In this document: positions 1 to 9,465 of the stretch, in pieces
How the letters are laid out: each line of letters begins with the position of its first letter
Position numbering within the stretch: the first letter of the stretch is position 1
Origin: an uncultured Flavobacteriales bacterium
Lineage (GTDB): Bacteria; Bacteroidota; Bacteroidia; Flavobacteriales; BACL11
Assembly: GCA_905479165.1 (NCBI GenBank)
Contig: CAJQLK010000097.1
Location: 1 to 37,224 of the forward strand
Reading direction: 5' to 3'
Length of the DNA stretch: 37,224 nucleotides
Notes under the pieces: model-generated
Databases searched by the model: none
Seen by the model: the letters and a program-made list of their open reading frames with translations, nothing else
Told to the model about the DNA's origin: nothing
Made by a program: the position numbers and the translations under genes

Positions 1-3000
1 TTACCTTCAGTAGCCTTTATGTAATAACAGAACTTGCCATTTGTTTCTCCAAATTCTGTTACCTTATCAATAAACACTAATTCTTGATTTGAATTATTAA
101 ACATATTCCAAGTTTTGATAGGCAACATCACAAAAGGTTCATTGTTAATAGATCTAAATAATTCATATTTTAAGACATCCCCTAACCATTTATCATACTC
201 ATTAAAAGTAATTGTATTTGTATAATCACTTTCTAAGCTAGGAAAATTAGAATAATCTTTATTCACTTCTACTTCTAGCAATATTGATTGAGCATATGAA
301 ATATCATTAGCATAAGCCGGATCATCAACTGGCGGAACATTTAATGTAATACCGCAAGTATCTATAGGATAAGTTTTGTATAAATAGGAATAATTAGAAG
401 TAGATACCTCATTATCGATATAATAAATAGATGATGTTCCGTTAAAAGTTACATTATCAATAAGCTCTAAACCAACTCCAACTCCATTAACAATTTTACT
501 TCTATAAATATCATAATGATCAATCACTGCTTGATTATCAACATAACAATTTAACTCAATCAAACCATTTTCAGGATTTACTGAGACATACTCAATGTAA
601 TGAAACTTAGGCTTAGCTGCCAATGAAATATTAAAATCTAAAAGATTAGAAACCGCAACAAAAGAACCGTCAAAATTGTAAGCTTCAACATATATCTCAT
701 ATTGAGATGATGAAGTTAAGCCATCTAGCAAATACTCAGTAGCATTTGTTACTGTAATTACATCAGAAACCTCTACTCCATTCTCATCTATTTCATTTAT
801 GAATACATTAAAATGATGAGTACCTCCACTCCAATTAATATAATCATTCCAGTTTAGCTGAACAGAATTATCACATTCATCAACTAATTGTGCCAAATAA
901 ATTGAATTGTGTATTTCAGATCTCACTCTTGTATTTCCACAACTATCAAGAGCTCTCACAGTAAATTTTTCAGAATTAATTGTTGCATCTGAGTTAACAA
1001 ACTGATAACTATTAGTACCAAACAAAACTGTATCTAAAGTAATCCATGCACCGTTATCATCTTGTATGTAAACAATGTAAAAATCACTATCAGTAGAGAC
1101 ACTCCAACTTACAACTGATTTCCCATTAACATCAACTGAAATATCTTCAATAATTGGAGTAACAGGAGACAAACTATCTAGTAAATTTACTGAACTAATA
1201 GAAGATTTTGAGACACACCCACTAATATCAGGTATTTCTACATAAAACTGTGGAATATAGTCACATCTATCACCATCCATTTGAGCAAAGGTATCAGGTT
1301 GCACTGAAAGGATTACATCAACATTATCTGCATTTATATAATGTACATCATAATCTGTAGAAGAAGAGGGAATTAAAGGATTATGAGTAGGATTCCAATT
1401 TAAATCTGCAGTTATTCCCATGTTTACTGCTGTAGAAAGCATTAAAATAGTGCTTAATGTATCAGAATATAAAAGTGAATCATTTGATCCCCCAATGTTG
1501 GTTCCACAAGTAACGCTTCCTAAAAGATAATAATAACTTTTTGATGTATTAGCGTCTGATCCTGAGTGATAAAAAGTTGTATCAGGATAGAAAATACTAT
1601 CAAGTAATGAATAAGGTCCTGAAATTTGTTTAGAATGATATATATCATATTTAATATTTGTATCAATAACTCCATCAGGAAAAGAAAAAAATAAGTCAAC
1701 TCCTCCATTTGGATCAACAGCTAAGCATCTTAAGTCGGGTTGAGGTGGAATTACGTTTATTGTTATGGTAGCCATTTTTATTCCATTTGCTGGACAAAAG
1801 TCATCATAAGATTTAATGTTAAACGTATAAGCGCCTCCCTGCCTACCACATCCATAATCTTGCATATGGTCACAGTTAGATAGCCATTCAAAATCTCCTG
1901 AAATATTTCCTGGTGATGAAGATGTTACTGTAAAGGTTGCAGGATTACTAAGTGCTAACAATGGATCTAATTGGCCACCCTCAACCTCTAATGATAAATC
2001 TTGCATATTTCCAGTTGAATTAATATCACCATCAGTTGCAACTACAGAAAAATTGACCAATTCACCAGCCATAATTGTAGTTTCATATGATGGTAAACCT
2101 GTTGATGGGTTTAAAGTTGTGATCCAATTCTGACTTCCAACTGGAGCTGTAATAAGAGGAGGAGAATTTTGAGCGCCATTTGGCAAGGTTCCACAACCTA
2201 AGAGAGCTACATTTACATCCCTATATACTTCAGCAACTAATTGTCCACACTTAAATGCCGCTACCTTTACAACTGTAACAAAAACACCATTAGTCATTGA
2301 AAAGAAAGATATCTCTCCATTTTCATTATCAAGAGTAGGATTTCCTGGTATTGGAGATGTAACTGTATAACCTCCAATATACGGTATTGCCTGTGTACTT
2401 GGATTTGTATAATTATATGCAGTTGCGATATTCAAAGGTTCAGCCCAACTATAACTTAGTGAATCAAGCTCAACATCAAAAGCAAGATGACTATACGAAA
2501 ATGGATAACCAGAACATATAATTGTTTTAGGCTCTTCTTTAAAAATTGGAGAATTTTCATAACACTCACTACTATTAGGGAATATCGTTCCACTAGGGTC
2601 AGTATAAGGATACATCACAGATCGAACAGTCCAATCCATACTACCCGGCGTACCAATATTTGTTATATTTCCACTTCTACAACATGTCCCCCAAGTAAAA
2701 TGCCATCCGTCAGCTGATGGACTTCCAGTAATTATTGTAGGAGCTGAAGCATAATTCCATTGTTTAACAGCACCAAATGTTCCAAATGGCTGATTACCAC
2801 AGTCATAGCAAGGAACAGATCCAGGAACTCCAGTTGGAGAAATATCGACTGAAGAAACATAAGGTAAATTAATTGAGAATAATGATGGGTGGTTATGAAC
2901 GTCAATATTATAACCAGTCGTGCTGAAATCTATACCATCACAATCTTGATAAATTGTCATATAAAACGTATACTTTCCAAAATTTGGACTTAATGGATCC

Positions 3001-3098
3001 TTATCGCATTCCCAAGTAATTTCACCACCAATAAAGTGAGAAGCTAGAGAAGAAAAACTTAATAAGACAACAAAAAATAAAAATAATAACTTTTTCAT
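1..3098 (-). CDS. Giant secreted surface protein of the gliding-motility type, partial (N-terminal 1032 residues)
   Basis: The frame opens at an ATG at 3098 and stays open to the window edge, so only the N-terminal 1032 codons are seen. The protein begins with a signal peptide (MKKLLFLFFVVLLSFSSLAS) followed by SHFIGGEITWEC, the start typical of large Bacteroidota surface proteins that end in a gliding-motility-associated C-terminal (CHU_C) domain. A cysteine-rich first 250 residues precede repeated beta-sandwich, fibronectin-III-like stretches (e.g. SWSVSTDSDFYIVYIQD, then VQLNWNDYINWSGG). The C-terminus with any T9SS sorting signal lies outside the window. A -7 box (TAAATTTG on the minus strand, 3119-3126) lies just upstream. 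Likely exported by T9SS to the cell surface for adhesion or gliding; the exact role is unknown. Confidence 0.85.
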   Translation of the reverse strand, partial: MKKLLFLFFVVLLSFSSLASHFIGGEITWECDKDPLSPNFGKYTFYMTIYQDCDGIDFSTTGYNIDVHNHPSLFSINLPYVSSVDISPTGVPGSVPCYDCGNQPFGTFGAVKQWNYASAPTIITGSPSADGWHFTWGTCCRSGNITNIGTPGSMDWTVRSVMYPYTDPSGTIFPNSSECYENSPIFKEEPKTIICSGYPFSYSHLAFDVELDSLSYSWAEPLNIATAYNYTNPSTQAIPYIGGYTVTSPIPGNPTLDNENGEISFFSMTNGVFVTVVKVAAFKCGQLVAEVYRDVNVALLGCGTLPNGAQNSPPLITAPVGSQNWITTLNPSTGLPSYETTIMAGELVNFSVVATDGDINSTGNMQDLSLEVEGGQLDPLLALSNPATFTVTSSSPGNISGDFEWLSNCDHMQDYGCGRQGGAYTFNIKSYDDFCPANGIKMATITINVIPPQPDLRCLAVDPNGGVDLFFSFPDGVIDTNIKYDIYHSKQISGPYSLLDSIFYPDTTFYHSGSDANTSKSYYYLLGSVTCGTNIGGSNDSLLYSDTLSTILMLSTAVNMGITADLNWNPTHNPLIPSSSTDYDVHYINADNVDVILSVQPDTFAQMDGDRCDYIPQFYVEIPDISGCVSKSSISSVNLLDSLSPVTPIIEDISVDVNGKSVVSWSVSTDSDFYIVYIQDDNGAWITLDTVLFGTNSYQFVNSDATINSEKFTVRALDSCGNTRVRSEIHNSIYLAQLVDECDNSVQLNWNDYINWSGGTHHFNVFINEIDENGVEVSDVITVTNATEYLLDGLTSSSQYEIYVEAYNFDGSFVAVSNLLDFNISLAAKPKFHYIEYVSVNPENGLIELNCYVDNQAVIDHYDIYRSKIVNGVGVGLELIDNVTFNGTSSIYYIDNEVSTSNYSYLYKTYPIDTCGITLNVPPVDDPAYANDISYAQSILLEVEVNKDYSNFPSLESDYTNTITFNEYDKWLGDVLKYELFRSINNEPFVMLPIKTWNMFNNSNQELVFIDKVTEFGETNGKFCYYIKATEG

Positions 3099-3175
3099 AA
3101 TGTATTTTATAATATCTACAAATTTATAAAAAAAAGTCAACATAGCACTAAAGAAAATACTTGCTTAAAAAAACC

Positions 3176-4120
3176 TTATAAATTAAAAGTGTGTAGATCA
3201 CTTTTTGCATTATTGAAATCATCAATAATTTCATCAATAATTTCTTTAGAAGTCTGCATTTTATTAATCATTGAAGAAACTTGTCCTATTTCCAATTCTC
3301 CTTCTGATAAATTTCCTTCAAACATCCCTTTTTTAGCCCTTCCCCTTCCTAACAATTCTTTTAATTCCTTAGTTGTTGCTTGTGCCAGATATGCTTCTTG
3401 TATTTTTTGGTAAAACTCATTTTTCAACAATCTTACAGCTGTTATTTCTTTTAAAGTTAAATCTGTTGCGCCATCCTTTGCATCAAAAACATAATTTTTA
3501 AAGTTTTCATGAGCAGAACTTTCTTTACAAACTGCAAATCTACTACCAATTTGCACCCCATCAGCTCCCAAGGTCATAGCAGCTAACATTGCACGCCCAT
3601 CACCAATACCTCCTGCAGCAATTACAGGAATATTTACTTCATCTGCTATTTTAGGAATTAAGCACATAGTCGTAATTTCATCTTTCCCATTATGCCCCCC
3701 AGCTTCAAATCCTTCTGCAACTATTGCATCAACCCCAGCTTCAACTGACTTTAAAGCAAAATTAGTATTTGCAATTACATGCACTACAATTACACCATTT
3801 TCATGTAAATAAGATGTGTATTTCTTTGGGTTTCCTGCTGATGAAAAAATAATCTTCACTCCTTCATCAATAATGATTTGAATATGCTCGTCAATATTCG
3901 AATAAATTAAAGGAATATTTACTCCAAAAGGCTTGTCAGTTGCTTTCTTGCATTTTTGGATATGCTCTCTTAAAACTTCGGGATACATTGAGCCTGACCC
4001 AATTAAACCTAATCCACCAGCATTACTTACAGCAGAGGCCAATTCCCAACCACTGCACCATATCATGCCACCCTGAATAATTGGATATTTTATTCCAAAA
4101 AGTTCCTTAATTCTATTCAT
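3176..4120 (-). CDS. Nitronate monooxygenase / FabK-like FMN oxidoreductase
   Basis: A 314-residue protein with the TIM-barrel FMN fold of the NMO/FabK family. It starts NRIKELFGIKYPIIQGGM, has the family signature AEGFEAGGHNG around residues 135-145, and the phosphate-binding AAGGIGDGRAMLAAMTLGADGVQIGSRF around 166-195. The family either oxidises nitronates (class I NMO) or reduces enoyl-ACP (FabK). Sequence reading alone cannot separate the two, and no fab genes lie nearby. Length is normal for both. It is divergent from glyA, with about 54 bp between the start codons. Confidence 0.85.
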   Translation of the reverse strand: MNRIKELFGIKYPIIQGGMIWCSGWELASAVSNAGGLGLIGSGSMYPEVLREHIQKCKKATDKPFGVNIPLIYSNIDEHIQIIIDEGVKIIFSSAGNPKKYTSYLHENGVIVVHVIANTNFALKSVEAGVDAIVAEGFEAGGHNGKDEITTMCLIPKIADEVNIPVIAAGGIGDGRAMLAAMTLGADGVQIGSRFAVCKESSAHENFKNYVFDAKDGATDLTLKEITAVRLLKNEFYQKIQEAYLAQATTKELKELLGRGRAKKGMFEGNLSEGELEIGQVSSMINKMQTSKEIIDEIIDDFNNAKSDLHTFNL

Positions 4121-4129
4121 AAATTTATA

Positions 4130-4137
4130 TATATTTG
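4130..4137 (+). promoter_or_regulatory. Candidate -7 box of glyA
   Basis: TATATTTG matches the Bacteroidota -7 consensus TAnnTTTG and lies 37 bp before the glyA ATG. No clear TTTG -33 box is seen at the usual spacing, so the assignment is moderate. Confidence 0.45.
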
Positions 4138-4174
4138 TTGCGTTACGAAAATAGAAATTTTAAAATAATATAAG

Positions 4175-5446
4175 ATGAAAAAAGATCAAATAATTTTTGA
4201 TTTAATAAATGAGGAAGATCAAAGACAAAGGAATGGAATTGAATTAATTGCATCAGAAAACTTTGTGAGTAATGAAGTAATGCAAGCAATGGGCTCATGC
4301 TTAACAAACAAATATGCTGAGGGATACCCTAGAAAAAGATATTATGGAGGATGTGAAGTTGTTGACAAAGTAGAACAATTAGCAATTGATAGAGCAAAAG
4401 AATTATTTGGTGTTGAGTATGTTAATGTACAACCCCACTCTGGATCACAAGCAAATGCAGCCGTAATGTTAGCTTGCCTTAATCCTGGAGATAAAATTTT
4501 AGGATTTAACCTCTCACACGGCGGGCACTTAACTCACGGATCTCCAGTAAATTTTTCAGGAAAGCTTTATAAAACTTCATTCTATAATGTTGAAGAATCA
4601 ACTGGTAAAGTTGATTATGATAAATTAGAAAAGACTGCTATTGCAGAACAGCCAAAATTAATTATTTGTGGAGGCTCTGCCTACTCACAAGACTGGGATT
4701 ATGCTCGTTTCAGAAAAATTGCAGATAAAGTTGGTGCGTTATTGATGGCTGATATTGCACATCCAGCAGGATTAATTGCTGCAAAATTATTAAATGACCC
4801 TGCTCCATATTGCCATATTTTAACTACTACTACTCACAAGACTTTAAGAGGTCCAAGAGGTGGAATGATTATGATGGGAAAAAACTTTGAAAACCCTTGG
4901 GGTCTAAAAACTCCAAAAGGAAAAACTAGAATGATGTCCGCAATATTAAATTCAGGCGTATTTCCTGGCACACAAGGAGGACCATTAGAGCATGTAATAG
5001 CTGGTAAAGCTATTGCTTTTGGTGAAGCATTAAAACCTGAATTCAAAACCTATGGAGAGCAAGTAATAAAAAACTCAAAACTAATGGCTGAGGAATTTGT
5101 TAATAAAGGATATAAAATTATTTCTGGAGGTACAGTAAATCACTGCATGCTTATTGATTTAAGAAATAAAAACATAACAGGTAAAGATGCTGAAATCGCA
5201 CTTGTAAAAGCAGATATTACTGCAAATAAAAACATGGTTCCTTTTGATACTCAGTCACCATTTATAACTTCAGGAATAAGATTTGGAACTCCAGCAATAA
5301 CTACAAGAGGTGTAAAAGAAAATACAATACCTACTATTGTTAATTTAATTGATAAAGTAATCATGAATTATGAAGATGAAAAAGTATTGTCTGAAGTAAG
5401 AAAAGAAGTAAATAAACTAATGAGTACTTACGCTATTTTTGCTTAA
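4175..5446 (+). CDS. glyA: Serine hydroxymethyltransferase
   Basis: 423 residues, full length. A PLP enzyme interconverting serine + THF and glycine + methylene-THF; it supplies one-carbon units in the cytoplasm. Visible signatures are LIASENFVS near the N-terminus, [15 protein letters not shown], the substrate/PLP region [13 protein letters not shown], and [14 protein letters not shown] with the PLP lysine at K222. The C-terminal [12 protein letters not shown] is also typical. The gene is followed after 8 bp by rel/spoT, so the two are probably cotranscribed. Nothing unusual. Confidence 0.97.
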   Translation: MKKDQIIFDLINEEDQRQRNGIELIASENFVSNEVMQAMGSCLTNKYAEGYPRKRYYGGCEVVDKVEQLAIDRAKELFGVEYVNVQPHSGSQANAAVMLACLNPGDKILGFNLSHGGHLTHGSPVNFSGKLYKTSFYNVEESTGKVDYDKLEKTAIAEQPKLIICGGSAYSQDWDYARFRKIADKVGALLMADIAHPAGLIAAKLLNDPAPYCHILTTTTHKTLRGPRGGMIMMGKNFENPWGLKTPKGKTRMMSAILNSGVFPGTQGGPLEHVIAGKAIAFGEALKPEFKTYGEQVIKNSKLMAEEFVNKGYKIISGGTVNHCMLIDLRNKNITGKDAEIALVKADITANKNMVPFDTQSPFITSGIRFGTPAITTRGVKENTIPTIVNLIDKVIMNYEDEKVLSEVRKEVNKLMSTYAIFA

Positions 5447-5454
5447 ATTAATAG

Positions 5455-7650
5455 ATGCAACCAATAGATTTAGAACAAGAAAAAAAAGACATACTTAATA
5501 AGTATAAATCATTATTGCGTGCATGTTCTGACAAAACAAATAAAGCAGATAAAAAAGAAATTCGAAAAGCTTTTGATTTAGCAGTTGAAGCCCACAAAAC
5601 TCAAAGGAGAAAATCAGGAGAACCCTATATATACCACCCTATTGCTGTTGCTCACATTGCTGCAAAAGAAATTGGTCTAGGGACTACCTCTATTATATGT
5701 GCTTTACTGCATGATGTAGTTGAAGATACTGACTATACTCTAAAAGATATTGAAAAATTATTTGGAGAAAAAGTCGCTAAAATTATTGATGGATTAACTA
5801 AAATTGAGGACGTATTTGATAAGAATGTATCCACGCAAGCTGAGAATTTTAGGAAAATGTTGCTTACTCTATCTGATGATGTAAGAGTAATACTAATAAA
5901 GCTTGCTGATAGACTCCATAATATGAGAACTTTAGATGCAATGAAGAAGCCAAAACAGCTTAAAATTGCATCAGAAACACTTTACTTATATGCACCTCTC
6001 GCTCACAGATTAGGACTTTATACTATCAAAACTGAATTAGAAGACTTAGGACTTAAATTCACAAAACCAGAAGTATATAAAGCAATTGCTGAAGGACTAC
6101 AAGCTACAAAAGAAGAAAGAAATAAATATATCACAAAGTTTTGTAAACCAATCAGAACTAAATTAAAAGAAAATGAACTTTATTATTCTATAAAAGGTAG
6201 ACCAAAATCTATCTTTTCTATTAGACATAAAATGGTTACCAAGGGTGTTAATTTTGATAATATATTTGACAAATTTGCAGTTCGAATTATTGTTAAATCA
6301 TCACTAGAGAATGAGAAATCAGATTGCTGGAAAATCTATTCAATTGTTACTGATTTTTACAAACCAAATCCTGATAGATTGAGAGATTGGGTTTCAACTC
6401 CAAAAGCCAATGGATATGAATCCTTGCACACTACTGTAATGGGTGATAATGGTAAGTGGGTTGAAGTACAAATTAGAAGTAACCGAATGGACGATATTGC
6501 TGAAAAAGGGTATGCTGCACATTGGAAATACAAACAAGAAGGAAGTAAAGAAAACTCACTAGATGAATGGATCAATAATATCCGTGAGTTATTAGAAAAT
6601 CCTGAATCTAACGCACTTGATTTCATTGATGATTTTAAACTCAATCTTTATGCAGGAGAGATTTATGTTTTTACACCAAATGGAGAATTAAAAACATTAC
6701 CTAAAAAAGCTACTGCACTTGATTTTGCTTTTTCAATTCATACTGATATTGGACTTAAATGTATGGGAGTAAAAGTAAACGGGAAATTGGTCTCGTTAAG
6801 CCATCAGTTAGGTAGTGGCGATCAAGTTGAAGTTATCACATCTACAAAACAAAGGCCAAGAAAAGATTGGTTACGCTTTGTAATTACATCTAGGGCAAAA
6901 TCAAAAATAAAGGCTGCATTAAAAGAAGATAAAAAAAGAATTTCAGTAGTTGGAAAAGAGATTGCTGAAAGAAAACTAAAACACTTAAAACTTAAATTCA
7001 ATAAAAATACTGAAACTGAACTCATCAAGTATTTTGATACTGGAACTTCATTAGAACTTTATTTTCGTTTTGGTACTGGGGCTATTTCCAATACTGAAAT
7101 TAAGGAATATGTGAAAGTGAAAAACAGTGGTTGGTATCAAACAATCAAGAATAAAATTTATAATCCTAAAGCTAAAAAATCAGCTTTAAAAGTAGAAAAA
7201 GTAATTGTATTTAATGATGATGATGAAGTACTAGAATATCAGATGGGTAAGTGTTGTAATCCAATACCAGGAGATGTAATTTTTGGATTTTTAACAGTAG
7301 TTGATGGAATAAAAATTCATAGATCCGATTGTCCCAACGCAATTCAGCTTAGAGCCAATTACGCATATAGAATTCTAAAAGCAAACTGGGTAAATAAAAA
7401 TGAAATTGACTTTATTGCAACAATCAATATTAAAGGAATCGACAAAGTCGGACTTATGAACAATGTTACACAAATTATTTCCAACCAAATGAACGTAAAT
7501 ATTAAGAGTATTAACATCAGTAGTTCTGATGGTATATTTGAAGGTATTATTACCCTTAAAGTACATAATGTCACATTCTTAAAAGAACTAACTGATAAAC
7601 TTGGAAAAGTTGAAGCTATTTCATCAATTACAAGAACTTATAAACACTAG
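5455..7650 (+). CDS. rel/spoT: Bifunctional (p)ppGpp synthetase/hydrolase
   Basis: 731 residues, full length for the long RSH family. The N-terminal HD hydrolase domain is intact: YHPIAVAHIAA, LLHDVVEDT (H86-D87, E90-D91) and DRLHNMRT (152-159). The synthetase domain follows, with GRPKSIFSIRHKM and STPKANGYESLHTTV around residues 245-325. Next come a TGS domain (EIYVFTPNGELKTLPKKATA, about 403-422) and a C-terminal ACT domain. The intact HDxxED motif argues for a true bifunctional enzyme rather than a hydrolase-dead RelA. It controls the stringent response; it is located just after glyA and before fur. Confidence 0.95.
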   Translation: MQPIDLEQEKKDILNKYKSLLRACSDKTNKADKKEIRKAFDLAVEAHKTQRRKSGEPYIYHPIAVAHIAAKEIGLGTTSIICALLHDVVEDTDYTLKDIEKLFGEKVAKIIDGLTKIEDVFDKNVSTQAENFRKMLLTLSDDVRVILIKLADRLHNMRTLDAMKKPKQLKIASETLYLYAPLAHRLGLYTIKTELEDLGLKFTKPEVYKAIAEGLQATKEERNKYITKFCKPIRTKLKENELYYSIKGRPKSIFSIRHKMVTKGVNFDNIFDKFAVRIIVKSSLENEKSDCWKIYSIVTDFYKPNPDRLRDWVSTPKANGYESLHTTVMGDNGKWVEVQIRSNRMDDIAEKGYAAHWKYKQEGSKENSLDEWINNIRELLENPESNALDFIDDFKLNLYAGEIYVFTPNGELKTLPKKATALDFAFSIHTDIGLKCMGVKVNGKLVSLSHQLGSGDQVEVITSTKQRPRKDWLRFVITSRAKSKIKAALKEDKKRISVVGKEIAERKLKHLKLKFNKNTETELIKYFDTGTSLELYFRFGTGAISNTEIKEYVKVKNSGWYQTIKNKIYNPKAKKSALKVEKVIVFNDDDEVLEYQMGKCCNPIPGDVIFGFLTVVDGIKIHRSDCPNAIQLRANYAYRILKANWVNKNEIDFIATINIKGIDKVGLMNNVTQIISNQMNVNIKSINISSSDGIFEGIITLKVHNVTFLKELTDKLGKVEAISSITRTYKH

Positions 7651-7679
7651 AAAATTAGTGCATCTTTATTGTATTTTTA

Positions 7680-7711
7680 TTGATGCTAAATAAGGATTTT
7701 TTATAGTTTTG
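7680..7711 (+). promoter_or_regulatory. Promoter of the Fur-family gene
   Basis: TTG at 7680-7682, 21 bp spacer, then TAGTTTTG at 7704-7711 matching TAnnTTTG. This is the Bacteroidota -33/-7 arrangement. It implies transcription starting near 7717, which excludes the upstream in-frame TTG at 7709 as a start codon and favours GTG at 7730. Confidence 0.65.
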
Positions 7712-7729
7712 TGTTTTAATAGCGCAAAA

Positions 7730-8188
7730 GTGTCAAACAAGAAAATAATTGAAACTGTAACTGAAATATTCACAGAATATTTAGTTATTAATAAGCACAG
7801 GAAAACTCCTGAGCGTTATGCAATCCTAAACGAAATTTACGAATTTGAAAATCATTTTGATATAGAGTCAATGTACATTAAGATGAAGAATAAAAACTAC
7901 CGTGTAAGTAGAGCAACTCTTTACAATACTGTTGATCTTCTACTAGATTGCCACTTAGTAAGAAAGCATCAGTTTGGAAAAGCACAAGCTCAATACGAAA
8001 AATCATATTCTAACAAACAGCACGATCATTTAATTTGCACAAATTGTGATAAAGTGATAGAGTTTTGCGACCCTAGAATACAAGGAATTAAGAATGTAAT
8101 TGGAGAAAGTATGAAGTTTAAAATCAACAGACATGCATTAAATTTATACGGCATTTGCAATGAATGTCAAGACAATATAACTAATTAG
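7730..8188 (+). CDS. Fur-family metal-dependent repressor
   Basis: 152 residues from GTG 7730. The frame could begin at TTG 7709, but that codon lies inside the -7 box. The winged-helix DNA-binding half holds [15 protein letters not shown] and [15 protein letters not shown]. The dimer/metal half holds [15 protein letters not shown] and a second CxxC (LYGICNEC), the structural zinc site of Fur/PerR/Zur. The exact metal (Fe, Zn, or peroxide sensing as in PerR) cannot be decided from sequence. It has its own promoter and is followed by purA after 15 bp. Confidence 0.9.
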   Translation: MSNKKIIETVTEIFTEYLVINKHRKTPERYAILNEIYEFENHFDIESMYIKMKNKNYRVSRATLYNTVDLLLDCHLVRKHQFGKAQAQYEKSYSNKQHDHLICTNCDKVIEFCDPRIQGIKNVIGESMKFKINRHALNLYGICNECQDNITN

Positions 8189-8203
8189 AAATTTCAACAA
8201 TAA

Positions 8204-9463
8204 ATGAAAGCAGATGTATTATTAGGACTCCAATGGGGAGATGAAGGAAAGGGAAAAATTGTTGATGTTTTAACATCAAAGTATGATATTATTGCAAGAT
8301 TTCAAGGAGGGCCTAATGCTGGTCACACTTTAGAATTTGATGGAATAAAACATGTATTACATACAATTCCTTCTGGAATTTTTCATACGGGAGTAATTAA
8401 TCTTATTGGAAATGGCGTAGTAATTGACCCTGTTATTTTTCAGAATGAAATTATTGGAATCTCTAAGTTAAATATTGAAATGTCCGAGCTTTTAATTTCT
8501 AAAAAAGCACATCTAATTTTACCTACACATAAACTAATTGATGCTGCATCAGAAAAAGCAAAGGGAAAGGAGAAAATTGGATCAACACTTAAAGGTATCG
8601 GACCAACTTATATGGATAAAACTGGACGTAATGGTCTTAGAGTTGGTGATATCTCAGCACCTGATTTTAAAGAAAAATACGAAAAGTTAAAAAGAAAACA
8701 CATTCAGATTCTTAACTTTTACGACTTTGAATATGAATTAGAAGAATTAGAAACTTCATGGTTTTCTAGTTTAGCAACTCTTAATAAATTCAAGCATATT
8801 GAAAGTGAGCATTACATACATAATGCCATGAGAGAAGGAAAGAAGATTTTAGCTGAGGGAGCTCAAGGAACATTATTAGATATTGATTTTGGATCTTACC
8901 CTTTTGTTACATCATCAAACACAATTACTGCTGGTGCTTGTACAGGGCTTGGAATTGCTCCTAATAAAATTGGAGAAGTTTTTGGTATATTTAAAGCTTA
9001 TTGTACTAGAGTTGGTAGTGGACCATTTCCATCAGAGCTATTTGATGAAGTTGGTTCAAGATTAGCTAAAATTGGGAATGAATTTGGCGCCACTACTGGC
9101 CGACCAAGAAGATGTGGTTGGATTGATATTCCTGCATTAAAATACGCAATCAATGTTAATGGTGTAACTCAATTAATGATGATGAAAGCTGATGTTTTAT
9201 CAGGAATTGACACTGTTAAAGCCTGTACACATTACGAATTAAATGGAGAGCAAATTGATTACTTACCATTTGAAGATAATGAAGGACTTACACCCTTTTA
9301 CAAAGAGCTTGAAGGATGGGATACAGATCTAATGCAATTAGAAAATTTATCAGAAGCACCCAAACCAGTACATGATTATATTACTTGGTTGGAGGATGTA
9401 TTAGAGACACCAATCTCAATTGTATCAGTAGGGCCAGATAGAAAACAAACTCTTTTCAGATAA
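8204..9463 (+). CDS. purA: Adenylosuccinate synthetase
   Basis: 419 residues. Condenses IMP and aspartate using GTP, the first committed step to AMP. The N-terminal GLQWGDEGKGK (8-18) holds the catalytic Asp and P-loop, followed by FQGGPNAGHT. KGIGPTYMDKTGRNGLR, EGAQGTLLDIDFGSYPFVTSS and TGRPRRCGWID are further family signatures. Full length. The stop is only 2 bp before the TTG start of the next gene. Confidence 0.97.
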   Translation: MKADVLLGLQWGDEGKGKIVDVLTSKYDIIARFQGGPNAGHTLEFDGIKHVLHTIPSGIFHTGVINLIGNGVVIDPVIFQNEIIGISKLNIEMSELLISKKAHLILPTHKLIDAASEKAKGKEKIGSTLKGIGPTYMDKTGRNGLRVGDISAPDFKEKYEKLKRKHIQILNFYDFEYELEELETSWFSSLATLNKFKHIESEHYIHNAMREGKKILAEGAQGTLLDIDFGSYPFVTSSNTITAGACTGLGIAPNKIGEVFGIFKAYCTRVGSGPFPSELFDEVGSRLAKIGNEFGATTGRPRRCGWIDIPALKYAINVNGVTQLMMMKADVLSGIDTVKACTHYELNGEQIDYLPFEDNEGLTPFYKELEGWDTDLMQLENLSEAPKPVHDYITWLEDVLETPISIVSVGPDRKQTLFR

Positions 9464-9465
9464 AT

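Noticed and set aside
2487-2717. Plus-strand ORF inside the large surface gene
   Set aside because: It is a shadow of the long minus-strand frame, with no signal, motif or start context.
7709-7729. TTG start for the Fur-family gene
   Set aside because: This codon lies inside the -7 box, so it would not be transcribed.
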